DNA from: Phascolarctobacterium sp.
Lineage (GTDB): Bacteria; Bacillota; Negativicutes; Acidaminococcales; Acidaminococcaceae
Assembly (NCBI GenBank): GCA_017452325.1
Contig: JAFTMR010000083.1
Location: forward strand, 1-46,975
Length of the DNA: 46,975 nucleotides
Direction: 5' to 3'
Part shown: piece by piece, positions 8,504 through 15,846 of the stretch
Layout: each line of letters opens with the position of its first letter
How positions within the stretch are numbered: the first letter of the stretch is position 1
Program-made: the position numbers and the translations under genes
Notes under the pieces: generated by a model
Told to the model about the DNA's origin: nothing
What the model saw: the letters and a program-made list of their open reading frames with translations, nothing else
The model's database searches: none

Positions 8504-9322
8504 TTATTTAACAAATAATTTATTTAAGTCACTGTCAGCAACAAGGGCATCCACAATTTTTTGTGCTGCCTTATCCATTGCCTTAGTGTACAAATTGGTA
8601 TTCAATTTATCACTGCCAACAGTAATAAAACCAATGCCATATTGTTTTTGGTCACCAATACCGGTTACGCGCTTCGTCCATACTACCTCACCGGTGCTTG
8701 CCTTAATAATACGCAAGTCGCTTTGCACGCCAATACCAGTGCGTTTCATACTAAAGCTTCCCAACATTCCTAAAGGATTAGGCACGCCACCTGCTCCCAT
8801 AAGATTAGAAGCTGCTTGCAACGCTTGCGAAACTTTTACCGCATCTTCATCCCACCAATCACCAGTACCAAGATTAATGATGGTACCTTGGATAAGATAT
8901 TCCGCACCATGAGCTTGTCCAATGCGTGATGTAATTTGCGGGGTAATAAACTGTCCGATAGAAGCAGTAGCAATAGATTGTGCCTTACTTTCATTAAATC
9001 CAGGACCTTCAAACATAGCATTGTAGTCTCCATAGTAAATTGCAGACCTTACACCTTGTAGTTCCCTAAGCTTTTCATCGTATAACAAAGCTTCAATTTT
9101 ACCATCAATGGGCTTCGTTTCTTTAAGATTAAACTTACCTGATACCAAAAGCTTTTCCATAACTAAGTCAGAAAGCGAAGCTGCTGATTCAATCTTGTCA
9201 AAGCGAGTATCATCCGTAAATTTCATCAAAATACAAGTTGGGTTTTCTGCTGCGTGTACAGCACTTGCATATAAGGATGTGCAAAGTGCCAAAGCGGTTA
9301 AAGCAATACTAATCTTTTTCAT
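8504..9322 (-). CDS. CsgG-family secreted protein
   Basis: 272 residues, signal peptide MKKISIALTALALCTSLYASAVHA. CsgG-like marks: CILMKFTDD, VMEKLLVSGKFNLKE, HGAEYLIQGTIINL, GVQSDLRIIKASTGEVVWTKRVTG and a C-terminal amphipathic helix AMDKAAQKIVDALVAD. Between the core elements it has a glycine-rich, mildly hydrophobic segment (LMGAGGVPNPLGMLGSFSM), which in CsgG-type pores is where membrane-inserting hairpins occur; that reading is inference. RBS GAGGTG precedes the ATG. The next gene starts 13 bases after its stop, consistent with one operon. Confidence 0.78.
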   Translation of the reverse strand: MKKISIALTALALCTSLYASAVHAAENPTCILMKFTDDTRFDKIESAASLSDLVMEKLLVSGKFNLKETKPIDGKIEALLYDEKLRELQGVRSAIYYGDYNAMFEGPGFNESKAQSIATASIGQFITPQITSRIGQAHGAEYLIQGTIINLGTGDWWDEDAVKVSQALQAASNLMGAGGVPNPLGMLGSFSMKRTGIGVQSDLRIIKASTGEVVWTKRVTGIGDQKQYGIGFITVGSDKLNTNLYTKAMDKAAQKIVDALVADSDLNKLFVK

Positions 9323-9337
9323 TCCAGCACCTCGCCA

Positions 9338-10147
9338 CTATTTTTTAGATTTCTTCGGTTTTTTTGTTACGTCTTTCACGCCTGCCGGAAGATTTAAATA
9401 TGTAGCATCCGGCGTAGCAGAAAACTCCTTAATTTTCACAATAGCTTTATGTCCATCTAAAGTACCATCCGGCAACACATAGTAGGATGCGGCTGCAATC
9501 TTCACCATTTTATTACCATTGAAATAATATCTAATGGCTTCCATCGTGCCATCATTATTAGTACGATAGTCTTCATAACTTAACCCATTGTCAAGCCAAC
9601 CGGAATCTACATATTTATATACAGGCATATCTGCTGATTTATGACTTGGTGGTAAAATTGCTGTAAGTAAACGTGTCATAACTTGGTCTGCATAACTTTG
9701 ACCGCTAATTGAAATTGCTTGCATATTTTTGTCACGTGCACTTACTTTGTTCTTTTTGCCTTGATCGCCATAATAAACATTTTTCTTGCCGTTAAAGTGC
9801 TTAGTAAAGAAATAAGCCTTATCACCCTTGGTAAGATTACACATACGCATATGTTCATAACCAACTTCTTCGTATTTATCATCGCCATTAATAACAATAA
9901 TGCCATCAAATTGACGATTGGTTAAAAAATGCGCCTTATCTACTGCCATACCATCAAAGCCATAAAAATGCACCTTGTCTTTATTGGTGGCACGTGGTAA
10001 AGGAGTAATGTTTTCATATTTTAAAGTAAACTTATTGTTTACAAGCAGCTGACGATAAATATCTAAATGATAGGCTTCTGCATCACAGGCAAAACCTAAA
10101 GAAAGCAACATTGCTCCCATCAATAAAGTTTTGAACATCTTATTCAT
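9338..10147 (-). CDS. Secreted protein of unknown function, paralogue of the upstream gene
   Basis: 269 residues from the ATG at 10147 (RBS AAGGAGGGCTGT, lying over the stop of the preceding gene). Signal peptide MNKMFKTLLMGAMLLSLGFACDAEA. I do not recognise a named family. The C-terminal part resembles that of 10158-10955: a YYFNGNKMVKI strand, then IVKIKEFSATPDATYLNLPAG. The pattern 'strand, short turn, aliphatic-P-x-G' recalls LolA/DUF4412-like beta-rich periplasmic proteins, but this is a guess. The N-terminus YRQLLVNNKFTLKYEN matches YRAILQSGNFLVEYGD of the neighbour. The tail KKPKKSKK is strongly basic. Confidence 0.7.
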   Translation of the reverse strand: MNKMFKTLLMGAMLLSLGFACDAEAYHLDIYRQLLVNNKFTLKYENITPLPRATNKDKVHFYGFDGMAVDKAHFLTNRQFDGIIVINGDDKYEEVGYEHMRMCNLTKGDKAYFFTKHFNGKKNVYYGDQGKKNKVSARDKNMQAISISGQSYADQVMTRLLTAILPPSHKSADMPVYKYVDSGWLDNGLSYEDYRTNNDGTMEAIRYYFNGNKMVKIAAASYYVLPDGTLDGHKAIVKIKEFSATPDATYLNLPAGVKDVTKKPKKSKK

Positions 10148-10157
10148 ACAGCCCTCC

Positions 10158-10955
10158 TTAATATTCCTCAACCAGTACAGGCTGTTCAATCAAATCGTTC
10201 ATATCGCCAATACCAACTGCGTAAACCTTGCATCCTTTAGGAATAGCAAAGGTTTCAGGCGGAACTTCATTGGTAATCTTCTTTACTATAAATTCATTCA
10301 TGGGATATTCGGTTCCATTTTTCTTGAAAATCTTTTTAACGAATATCAATTCCCCATCGTCGTAATAATAAAGATAATTAGTTTCTGACATAACCGCACC
10401 TGTTTGACTACGCATAGCCATAACATACTTATCGCAATCATATTCCTTCTTATCAATTAATTCCTTACTACTACCAACGAATTTGGGTACAACCATTACA
10501 TCCGATTCAAATCTAAATGGATCGTAATTACACAATGCAAAAAACTCTTCTGGAACAGCCAAAGCGTACTGCGCATAGTTCCACCCACCCGCAGGATCAA
10601 GGCAGGGGTCCTTTAGTTGGTTCCAAGTTGCCATAGTAGCTTTCTTCTTAGATTCAAACTTGTAATATTTACCAGCTTTGTACAATGTATCGGGATAATC
10701 TTTTTTACCTTTACCACCAATACCTACCGCAAGACCTACTAGCCCTCCACCTTTGACCTTATAAGAGCTACGCTCCATACGCATATCATTTGCGGCAGCA
10801 ATTGTCTTGGTAAAATACGCATCACCATATTCAACCAAGAAATTACCCGACTGCAAAATAGCACGGTACTTATTTGCAGCCGGTTGTTCTGCAAAGGAAG
10901 TGACAGCCATCGTAGTCAATGCTAATGTCATTGCTAAAATTGATTTGTTCACCAT
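10158..10955 (-). CDS. Secreted protein of unknown function
   Basis: 265 residues, signal peptide MVNKSILAMTLALTTMAVTSFA. Like its neighbour it opens with YRAILQSGNFLVEYGD and ends with a beta-rich part: YLYYYDDGELIFVKKIF, then EFIVKKITNEVPPETFAIPKG. Both proteins thus share an N-terminal 'YR..L....F...Y' motif and a C-terminal 'P.G' motif while the middles differ. It contains GGGLVGLAVGIGGKGKK, a glycine-rich patch. GGAGG precedes the ATG by 4 bases and the following GTG by 7, so the start may be one codon later. It sits inside the CsgG operon and its role is presumably linked to that envelope complex. Confidence 0.7.
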   Translation of the reverse strand: MVNKSILAMTLALTTMAVTSFAEQPAANKYRAILQSGNFLVEYGDAYFTKTIAAANDMRMERSSYKVKGGGLVGLAVGIGGKGKKDYPDTLYKAGKYYKFESKKKATMATWNQLKDPCLDPAGGWNYAQYALAVPEEFFALCNYDPFRFESDVMVVPKFVGSSKELIDKKEYDCDKYVMAMRSQTGAVMSETNYLYYYDDGELIFVKKIFKKNGTEYPMNEFIVKKITNEVPPETFAIPKGCKVYAVGIGDMNDLIEQPVLVEEY

Positions 10956-10975
10956 TAAACCTCCATAATAAATTT

Positions 10976-12682
10976 CTAAAAACCGGTTTTAATCTTTAAT
11001 TGCTTGCCGTTATTTAAAGTAGTCATAAGACCAGTTTTACCGTAAATAGCATCTCGCACTGCCTTACTAATAGCGTTGCGAACTTGTACATCAGATACCA
11101 CAGCAGTACCAATTACGATGCTGTAATTTTCTGCAACTTCATCATAGGTTATAAACTTATCTTCAGTACTGGTACTAGTACTATTATTTGCTTTTGTTGC
11201 TACAGTGTCTTGGTAGTCGTTATCGTACTCATGTGCTCTTTCTCCATTATTAACATACTGGGAACTGCGGTCATCCTGAATATTACTATTGAAACTACCA
11301 TCTTGATTTCTTCTGCTTTCATCTTGGAATTGGTTATTCTCAAACTCATTAAAACTGCTTTGGCTACCAGCTTTACCCTTTAAACTTTGTTCATCTTTGT
11401 ACTGTGAATTATCGGTAATTGTACGATTATCCATCTGTTGATGTGTCGCATCCATATTATTGGTATACCTACGCTTATAATCTTCATCGTAGGTAGAACC
11501 ACCACTAACATTTCCTGTTTGGGTATTATCTTGAACGCCAACTCCTATTTTTGTTCTATCACTATGAGCTTCTCCACCAGAAGAATTTGTATAGTACTCT
11601 GCATCTTTGTTGTAAACAGTTACGTCCCAAGTTTGGTCTTGATTCTTACCCCAAACAGTACCCTCGGCAGGTCCGCCGCTCGTTTTAAGCCCAGAACTAC
11701 CTTCCTTCCAGTTACTATTATTAGTTTCGGTTTCAACACCTACTTGAACACCAGTCTGATTATATCGTTCTTGATGATGGTATCCCGTATCTTTATTATG
11801 AGAAATATCATCATTAATTCTTTGATTTACATCCAATGTTTCTTCTGAATAGCCGCGATTAGTATGCATAGAACTTGCGGAGCCAGATTGTCTACCCTGC
11901 ATATCAATTTGACTACTACTTTGCGAACTGCCGCCCCTATTAGAGCTACTACTGCCTTTATTTGTAGTAACATCAGAGAAATTCATATTATCATTTTGTA
12001 CATAACTATTATTTTGTTTATCAGTAATAGTTCTGTTGTCAGTATCCTTAGTCTTAGTATTTTGACGTGTAGCCTGTGTAATTACTTCATCTTTTATATC
12101 GTTCACAACTGTATTAGAAATGTTTTTGGCACGTAAATTTTCTTTTGTTCTATACTTAGTAAAACCAATCTCTGTCATCGTACTAGTGGAACTACCCTTA
12201 CCAATACCAGCAGCAACAATTCTACCAGTTTCAATATCTACAATACGTATTGCTACATTAGCATTTACTACATGTTGGGCATTACTTGCTTTGGCATTAT
12301 GCGCGCGTATACCCGCAATATTTTCTTTAGCAGTTAAACCAGTAACATTACCAATTACCATAAACTGCGCACCCAGAACTTTGCCCATTTGTACCGCTGT
12401 ACCCTGGTCTACCAAACCGGACATATTAATGGCATGCATTTTGGCAATGGTACTAAGCTGTTCGTAATCTATCAAATCAAACCAACCACAATTGGAAAGC
12501 TGATAAATTGCATATTCTGTAGCCATTGCCATATCATGACCACGCAATCCTCTACTGGTAATTGCCTTGTTACCAAATTCCATTACTGCAACAGTAGGAT
12601 AATCCTTTATATTAGCTGCACTTGCGAAATTAGCAGCCAAGCACAACATAGGTACTACAATCCATTTCGTAAACTTATTCAT
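10976..12682 (-). CDS. CsgG-family protein with large Asn/Ser/Asp/Gln-rich insert
   Basis: 568 residues from the ATG at 12682 (GAGGTGCAGTTT upstream). Signal peptide 1-22. Residues ~27-170 are a CsgG domain: YPTVAVMEFG, CGWFDLIDYEQLSTIAK, GAQFMVIGNVTGL, VNANVAIRIVDIETGRIVAAG. The domain's last helix reappears only at ~520-550: SIVIGTAVVSDVQVRNAISK. In between lie over 300 hydrophilic residues rich in Asn, Ser, Asp, Gln, Gly and Thr with regular Tyr and almost no large aliphatics; DNRTITD occurs twice. The shorter paralogue at 7843 joins the same two parts with only about ten residues. The insert looks disordered or amyloid/adhesin-like. No family for the insert was recognised. Confidence 0.8.
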   Translation of the reverse strand: MNKFTKWIVVPMLCLAANFASAANIKDYPTVAVMEFGNKAITSRGLRGHDMAMATEYAIYQLSNCGWFDLIDYEQLSTIAKMHAINMSGLVDQGTAVQMGKVLGAQFMVIGNVTGLTAKENIAGIRAHNAKASNAQHVVNANVAIRIVDIETGRIVAAGIGKGSSTSTMTEIGFTKYRTKENLRAKNISNTVVNDIKDEVITQATRQNTKTKDTDNRTITDKQNNSYVQNDNMNFSDVTTNKGSSSSNRGGSSQSSSQIDMQGRQSGSASSMHTNRGYSEETLDVNQRINDDISHNKDTGYHHQERYNQTGVQVGVETETNNSNWKEGSSGLKTSGGPAEGTVWGKNQDQTWDVTVYNKDAEYYTNSSGGEAHSDRTKIGVGVQDNTQTGNVSGGSTYDEDYKRRYTNNMDATHQQMDNRTITDNSQYKDEQSLKGKAGSQSSFNEFENNQFQDESRRNQDGSFNSNIQDDRSSQYVNNGERAHEYDNDYQDTVATKANNSTSTSTEDKFITYDEVAENYSIVIGTAVVSDVQVRNAISKAVRDAIYGKTGLMTTLNNGKQLKIKTGF

Positions 12683-12697
12683 AAACTGCACCTCTTC

Positions 12698-13786
12698 TTA
12701 CATACTTACTTCTAAAGTATTTTCCGTAGCTTTTTCCATAAATAAACTGTAGTTATCACGTAAGCCACGATAAATTTGAGTAGGTTTCAAATCGCTATCA
12801 ACTTCAATGATTCCTTTGCCGTTATCATATGAACGAATAAACGCTTCGTTTACTCCACCAATCTCTTTTAATGCTGCTTCCAATTTATAAATATTGTCCT
12901 GATTATCCGTCCTAACAATCACACGCATATACTTAGAAACATTGGCTGCCTTCATTGAAAATACTTTTCTGAGATTTTCAGCAGCGCTAATACCTAACTG
13001 TTTTACAGCTTGGTTTTCTGTATTGTTAGCATTACCCTGCATTCCATTAGCTTCCACTCTAAAGTTACCAATAATTTCTTGGGTATCTGTTTTCATAATC
13101 TTTACATCCAGCTCTGCTAGAGATTTAACCAAGCCCGTACTAACACTCGGATTATAGCTACTACCATTCGCTAAATCACGATAGCTAGGAATATTTACAC
13201 CTTCCGTATTTATATCAAGCCTTCCAAACGCAATGTAATCAGTTTCACCATTTCGTGTCATTACATTTTGGCGTTCATCTTTGATAACACCAGAATCTAC
13301 AACATGATTAAATCCAAGCTCAATAAGCTTGTTATTCATTGTTGCTTCACATATTGTGGGATACTTACTACGAACCCTTCCTTTACTATCATCATAGTAT
13401 TCAACAACTACCGCAATTCTTGGGTCATTGAGTAACATTATCATATTCAGCTTGTTCATCAATTGAGCATCCGGATTAGTATCAACGTCAATACGAGCCT
13501 TAACTCTGTATTCACCACTAAGTTCTGCTTCGTCCAAAATGTTAATATTCTTTACGAACCCTTGGGACTTGGCATAAATCTCATCCAATGCCACAACAGA
13601 TTTATCTACCAAAGTACGCGAATCTATATACGTGCCTATAACATTTTCTACCGCATTGCGCATCGCATCACGTACAGCGCTATCTTTATCAATCCCCACA
13701 CCATCAACGGTTACCTCCTGTGCTAGAGCAGCATTAGCAAATAACAAGCAGCCTGCCAATAAACTCAATACCTTTTTTACATACAT
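12698..13786 (-). CDS. FlgT/LPP20-like secreted protein, first gene of the surface operon
   Basis: About 362 residues. Signal peptide MYVKKVLSLLAGCLLFANAALA, then a FlgT-N/LPP20-like domain with the typical 'A...A...A' helix: VTVDGVGIDKDSAVRDAMRNAVENVIGTYI, followed by SQGFVKNINILDEAELSGEYRVKARIDVD. The C-terminal half has a second alpha/beta region (FGRLDINTEG, SLAELDVKIMKTDTQEIIGNF, ISAAENLRKVF). This arrangement resembles Vibrio FlgT, which supports the flagellar H/T ring together with FlgO and FlgP. No flagellar gene is present here, so a different envelope structure is likely. The ATG at 13786 was chosen; a GTG at 13798 sits inside the Shine-Dalgarno stretch. Family placement is tentative. 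Confidence 0.72.
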   Translation of the reverse strand: MYVKKVLSLLAGCLLFANAALAQEVTVDGVGIDKDSAVRDAMRNAVENVIGTYIDSRTLVDKSVVALDEIYAKSQGFVKNINILDEAELSGEYRVKARIDVDTNPDAQLMNKLNMIMLLNDPRIAVVVEYYDDSKGRVRSKYPTICEATMNNKLIELGFNHVVDSGVIKDERQNVMTRNGETDYIAFGRLDINTEGVNIPSYRDLANGSSYNPSVSTGLVKSLAELDVKIMKTDTQEIIGNFRVEANGMQGNANNTENQAVKQLGISAAENLRKVFSMKAANVSKYMRVIVRTDNQDNIYKLEAALKEIGGVNEAFIRSYDNGKGIIEVDSDLKPTQIYRGLRDNYSLFMEKATENTLEVSM

Positions 13787-13911
13787 ATTTCTCTTCACCT
13801 CGTCTTACAACTTTTCAGGTGGTGCAATATAAATTCACCCTATATTTATTTTTACAACTTTTTATGTTTTATCTGTGTCAAATTCGCAACTTCTATCACT
13901 GTTTATTCTAT

Positions 13912-13939
13912 ATTATACAACTTTTTATATTTTACGCAA
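13912..13939 (-). promoter_or_regulatory. Candidate promoter of the CsgG/FlgT-like operon
   Basis: Minus strand TTGCGT (complement of 13934-13939), 16 bp, TATAAT (complement of 13912-13917). The region 13850-13955 is very AT-rich and carries repeated ACAACTTTTTAT/ACAACATTTTAT blocks (near 13854, 13917 and 13938), which could be binding sites for the divergent XRE regulator. Confidence 0.5.
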
Positions 13940-14014
13940 CATTTTATACAACCTCTTGAAAGGCACTTTTCACCAGTGATGTACTATAATATTCTGTAAA
14001 CGGAGGTATTTACA

Positions 14015-14332
14015 ATGTATGAGGATTTTGTTTCCCAACGTATAAGACAGTTGCGTAAGCAAAAAAAGATTTCTGCGCGAGAGATGAGTTTGGCAATCGG
14101 ACAGAATGTTAACTATATAAATCGTATTGAACATAAATACAACTTGCCTTCTTTGCAAGGCTTGTTTTATATTTGCGAGTATTTTAATATTTCACCTAAG
14201 GAGTTTTTTGATGGTACTGGTAAAAATAACCCACTCAAGCTTCAAGAGGCAGTCCAAGTTTTAGCATCCCTAGAAGATGAGGAAATATCCTTAATTATTG
14301 AAGTCGCTAAAGCCATTCAAAACAAAAAATAA
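14015..14332 (+). CDS. XRE-family helix-turn-helix regulator, divergent from the surface operon
   Basis: 105 residues. HTH at about 5-60: RIRQLRKQKKISAREMSLAI, GQNVNYINRIEHKYNLPSL, FYICEYFNISPKEFFD. The C-terminal ~40 residues (LQEAVQVLASLEDEEISLII) are helical and acidic and may dimerise. RBS GGAGGT lies 8 bases before the ATG; a TATAAT at 13986-13991 is a likely -10. The position, divergent and ~230 bases from the first gene of the CsgG/FlgT-like operon, suggests a local regulator of it. This is inference; the AT-rich repeats between them are candidate operators. Confidence 0.85.
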   Translation: MYEDFVSQRIRQLRKQKKISAREMSLAIGQNVNYINRIEHKYNLPSLQGLFYICEYFNISPKEFFDGTGKNNPLKLQEAVQVLASLEDEEISLIIEVAKAIQNKK

Positions 14333-14334
14333 AA

Positions 14335-14374
14335 GGTGTATTCAAAACTACAATAGCTTTGAATACACCTTTTT
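14335..14374 (+). terminator. Rho-independent terminator of the XRE gene
   Basis: GGTGTATTCAAA and TTTGAATACACC form a perfect 12-bp stem around an 11-nt loop, followed by TTTTT. It starts three bases after the stop codon. Confidence 0.92.
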
Positions 14375-14424
14375 AATATTTTTAAAACACTATTCATAAA
14401 CGCACCTTGTTTTTTTAGAAAACT

Positions 14425-14459
14425 CCGAGTAAAATAAAGTTAGACTTTATTTTACTCGG
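14425..14459. repeat. Perfect palindrome, left flank of the DUF4143 gene
   Basis: Two perfect 16-bp arms (CCGAGTAAAATAAAGT and its complement) around a TAG loop, ending 16 bases before the ATPase start codon. A related copy lies at 15796-15840 in inverted orientation (loop CTA), so the pair brackets the gene like terminal inverted repeats. In the transcript the right arm CUCGG could also compete with the CCGAGG just upstream of the ATG, which contains the ribosome site. Confidence 0.8.
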
Positions 14460-14475
14460 AAACCGAGGTGAATTT

Positions 14476-15702
14476 ATGTATATTACTCGTCATTTAGAAA
14501 CACAAATTATAGAAGCTTCTAAATTTTATCCTGTAGTTATGGTTTGTGGACAACGGCAAGTTGGCAAATCTACCATGCTTAACCATATTAAAGAAGATAA
14601 CCGCAAATATGTAACTTTAGATGATAGAAATGCTCGTCGCCTTGCTTCTACCGATCCTGCATTATTTTTTGAAACATACGGCTACCCATTACTTATTGAT
14701 GAATTCCAACGAGTACCTTCCATCCTGCTTGAAATGAAAAAAATAGTTGACCAGAAGGCACTTGACGGTGAAGATAATAGTGGTATGTTTTGGCTGACTG
14801 GCTCGCAAAAATTCAAGATGATGAAAGATGTTTCTGATTCTTTGGCTGGACGAGTTGCTATTTTTGATATGGCAAGCCTTTCAACAGCAGAATTAGAACA
14901 ACGTCCAGCAATGTTGTTCCATCCTGCCTTACCATCCATACGCGAAAGATTAAAACATTCTTTCAATAAAAACATACAGCAAATCTATGAAGACATCTTC
15001 CGTGGTGGTATGCCCAAACTTCGTACAACCTCTCTTGACCGCGATCGCTTTTATATGGACTACATCAACACCTATATTGAACGCGATATAAAAGATTTAG
15101 CTCAGGTTGGAAAGCTAAATGAATTCTACGACTTCCTAGTTTTTATGGCAGCAAGAACTGGTCAAGAATTAAAATACGAAGACATATCTAATGCCATTGG
15201 TATTTCTTCCCCTACTGCTAAATCATGGATTTCTATTTTGGAACGTTCTGGTGTCATCTTTATCTTGCGTCCATATTTTTCTAACATTACTAAACGATTA
15301 GTAAAAACACCGAAGATTTATTTTATGGATACAGGTTTAGCCGCTTACCTTTGTCGTTGGCCTAATGCAGAAACATTAGCCAATGGAGCTATGGATGGTG
15401 CCTTTCTCGAAACATATGTAGTTAGTGAAATAGTAAAAAGTTATTATAATGCAGGCAAACCAGTTGATTTATATTATTATAGAGACATTGATAAAAAAGA
15501 AATTGATTTGCTCGTAGTAGAAGGCGATAAAATGTATCCTATTGAAATTAAAAAGAGCAAAGAACCCTCTAATCCAGACAAAAACTTCAATGTTCTACAA
15601 CAATTCAAATTAGACATTCAACCTGGCATCATCTTGTGTATGAGTTCAGAACTTATTCCTTACAATAGAACATCTTGGTATTGTCCCATCTCCGTCCTAT
15701 AA
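14476..15702 (+). CDS. AAA+ ATPase with DUF4143 C-terminal domain
   Basis: 408 residues. An N-terminal AAA_14 ATPase has Walker A GQRQVGKST (~25-33), Walker B LLIDEFQ (~72-78) and sensor-like WLTGSQKF. A DUF4143 region (~200-400) includes YIERDIKDLAQVG, a winged-helix-like stretch (ISNAIGISSPTAKSWISILE), FMDTGLAAYL and a nuclease-like end, EIDLLVVEG...YPIEIKKSK, with D and ExK in PD-(D/E)XK-like spacing. Family members are widespread, often multicopy and without settled function. RBS CGAGGTGAATTT. It is monocistronic, has its own terminator and is bracketed by related palindromes, as if moved as a unit. A different family member is at 38732. Confidence 0.92.
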   Translation: MYITRHLETQIIEASKFYPVVMVCGQRQVGKSTMLNHIKEDNRKYVTLDDRNARRLASTDPALFFETYGYPLLIDEFQRVPSILLEMKKIVDQKALDGEDNSGMFWLTGSQKFKMMKDVSDSLAGRVAIFDMASLSTAELEQRPAMLFHPALPSIRERLKHSFNKNIQQIYEDIFRGGMPKLRTTSLDRDRFYMDYINTYIERDIKDLAQVGKLNEFYDFLVFMAARTGQELKYEDISNAIGISSPTAKSWISILERSGVIFILRPYFSNITKRLVKTPKIYFMDTGLAAYLCRWPNAETLANGAMDGAFLETYVVSEIVKSYYNAGKPVDLYYYRDIDKKEIDLLVVEGDKMYPIEIKKSKEPSNPDKNFNVLQQFKLDIQPGIILCMSSELIPYNRTSWYCPISVL

Positions 15703-15711
15703 TACCCGTCA

Positions 15712-15750
15712 AAAAGTTTCCGACTTCAAAGTCGGAAACTTTTATTTTTT
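15712..15750 (+). terminator. Rho-independent terminator of the DUF4143 gene
   Basis: AAAAGTTTCCGACTT pairs with AAGTCGGAAACTTTT and is followed by ATTTTTT. A degenerate echo of the arm lies at about 15760-15780. Confidence 0.9.
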
Positions 15751-15795
15751 GCACACTTTACGACCTCAAAGTCCAAAACTTCTGCAAAACGCACA

Positions 15796-15840
15796 AAACT
15801 CCGAGCAAAATAAAGTCTAACTTTAGTTTACTCAGAGTTT
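15796..15840. repeat. Imperfect palindrome, right flank of the DUF4143 gene
   Basis: Arms of 21 bp (AAACTCCGAGCAAAATAAAGT against ACTTTAGTTTACTCAGAGTTT, three mismatches) around CTA. It shares its core with the left copy at 14425-14459 in reverse orientation. It also lies just after the stop of the minus-strand methyltransferase gene and may act as its terminator. Confidence 0.75.
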
Positions 15841-15846
15841 CGCTTT

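Noticed and set aside
3341-13786. A true curli or flagellar system
   Set aside because: No curlin repeats of CsgA/B type, no CsgE/F, and no flagellin, hook or basal-body genes in the window; only fold-level resemblance.
13840-13960. CRISPR-like array from repeated ACAACTTTTTAT blocks
   Set aside because: Units are short, imperfect and irregularly spaced; better seen as AT-rich operator/promoter repeats.
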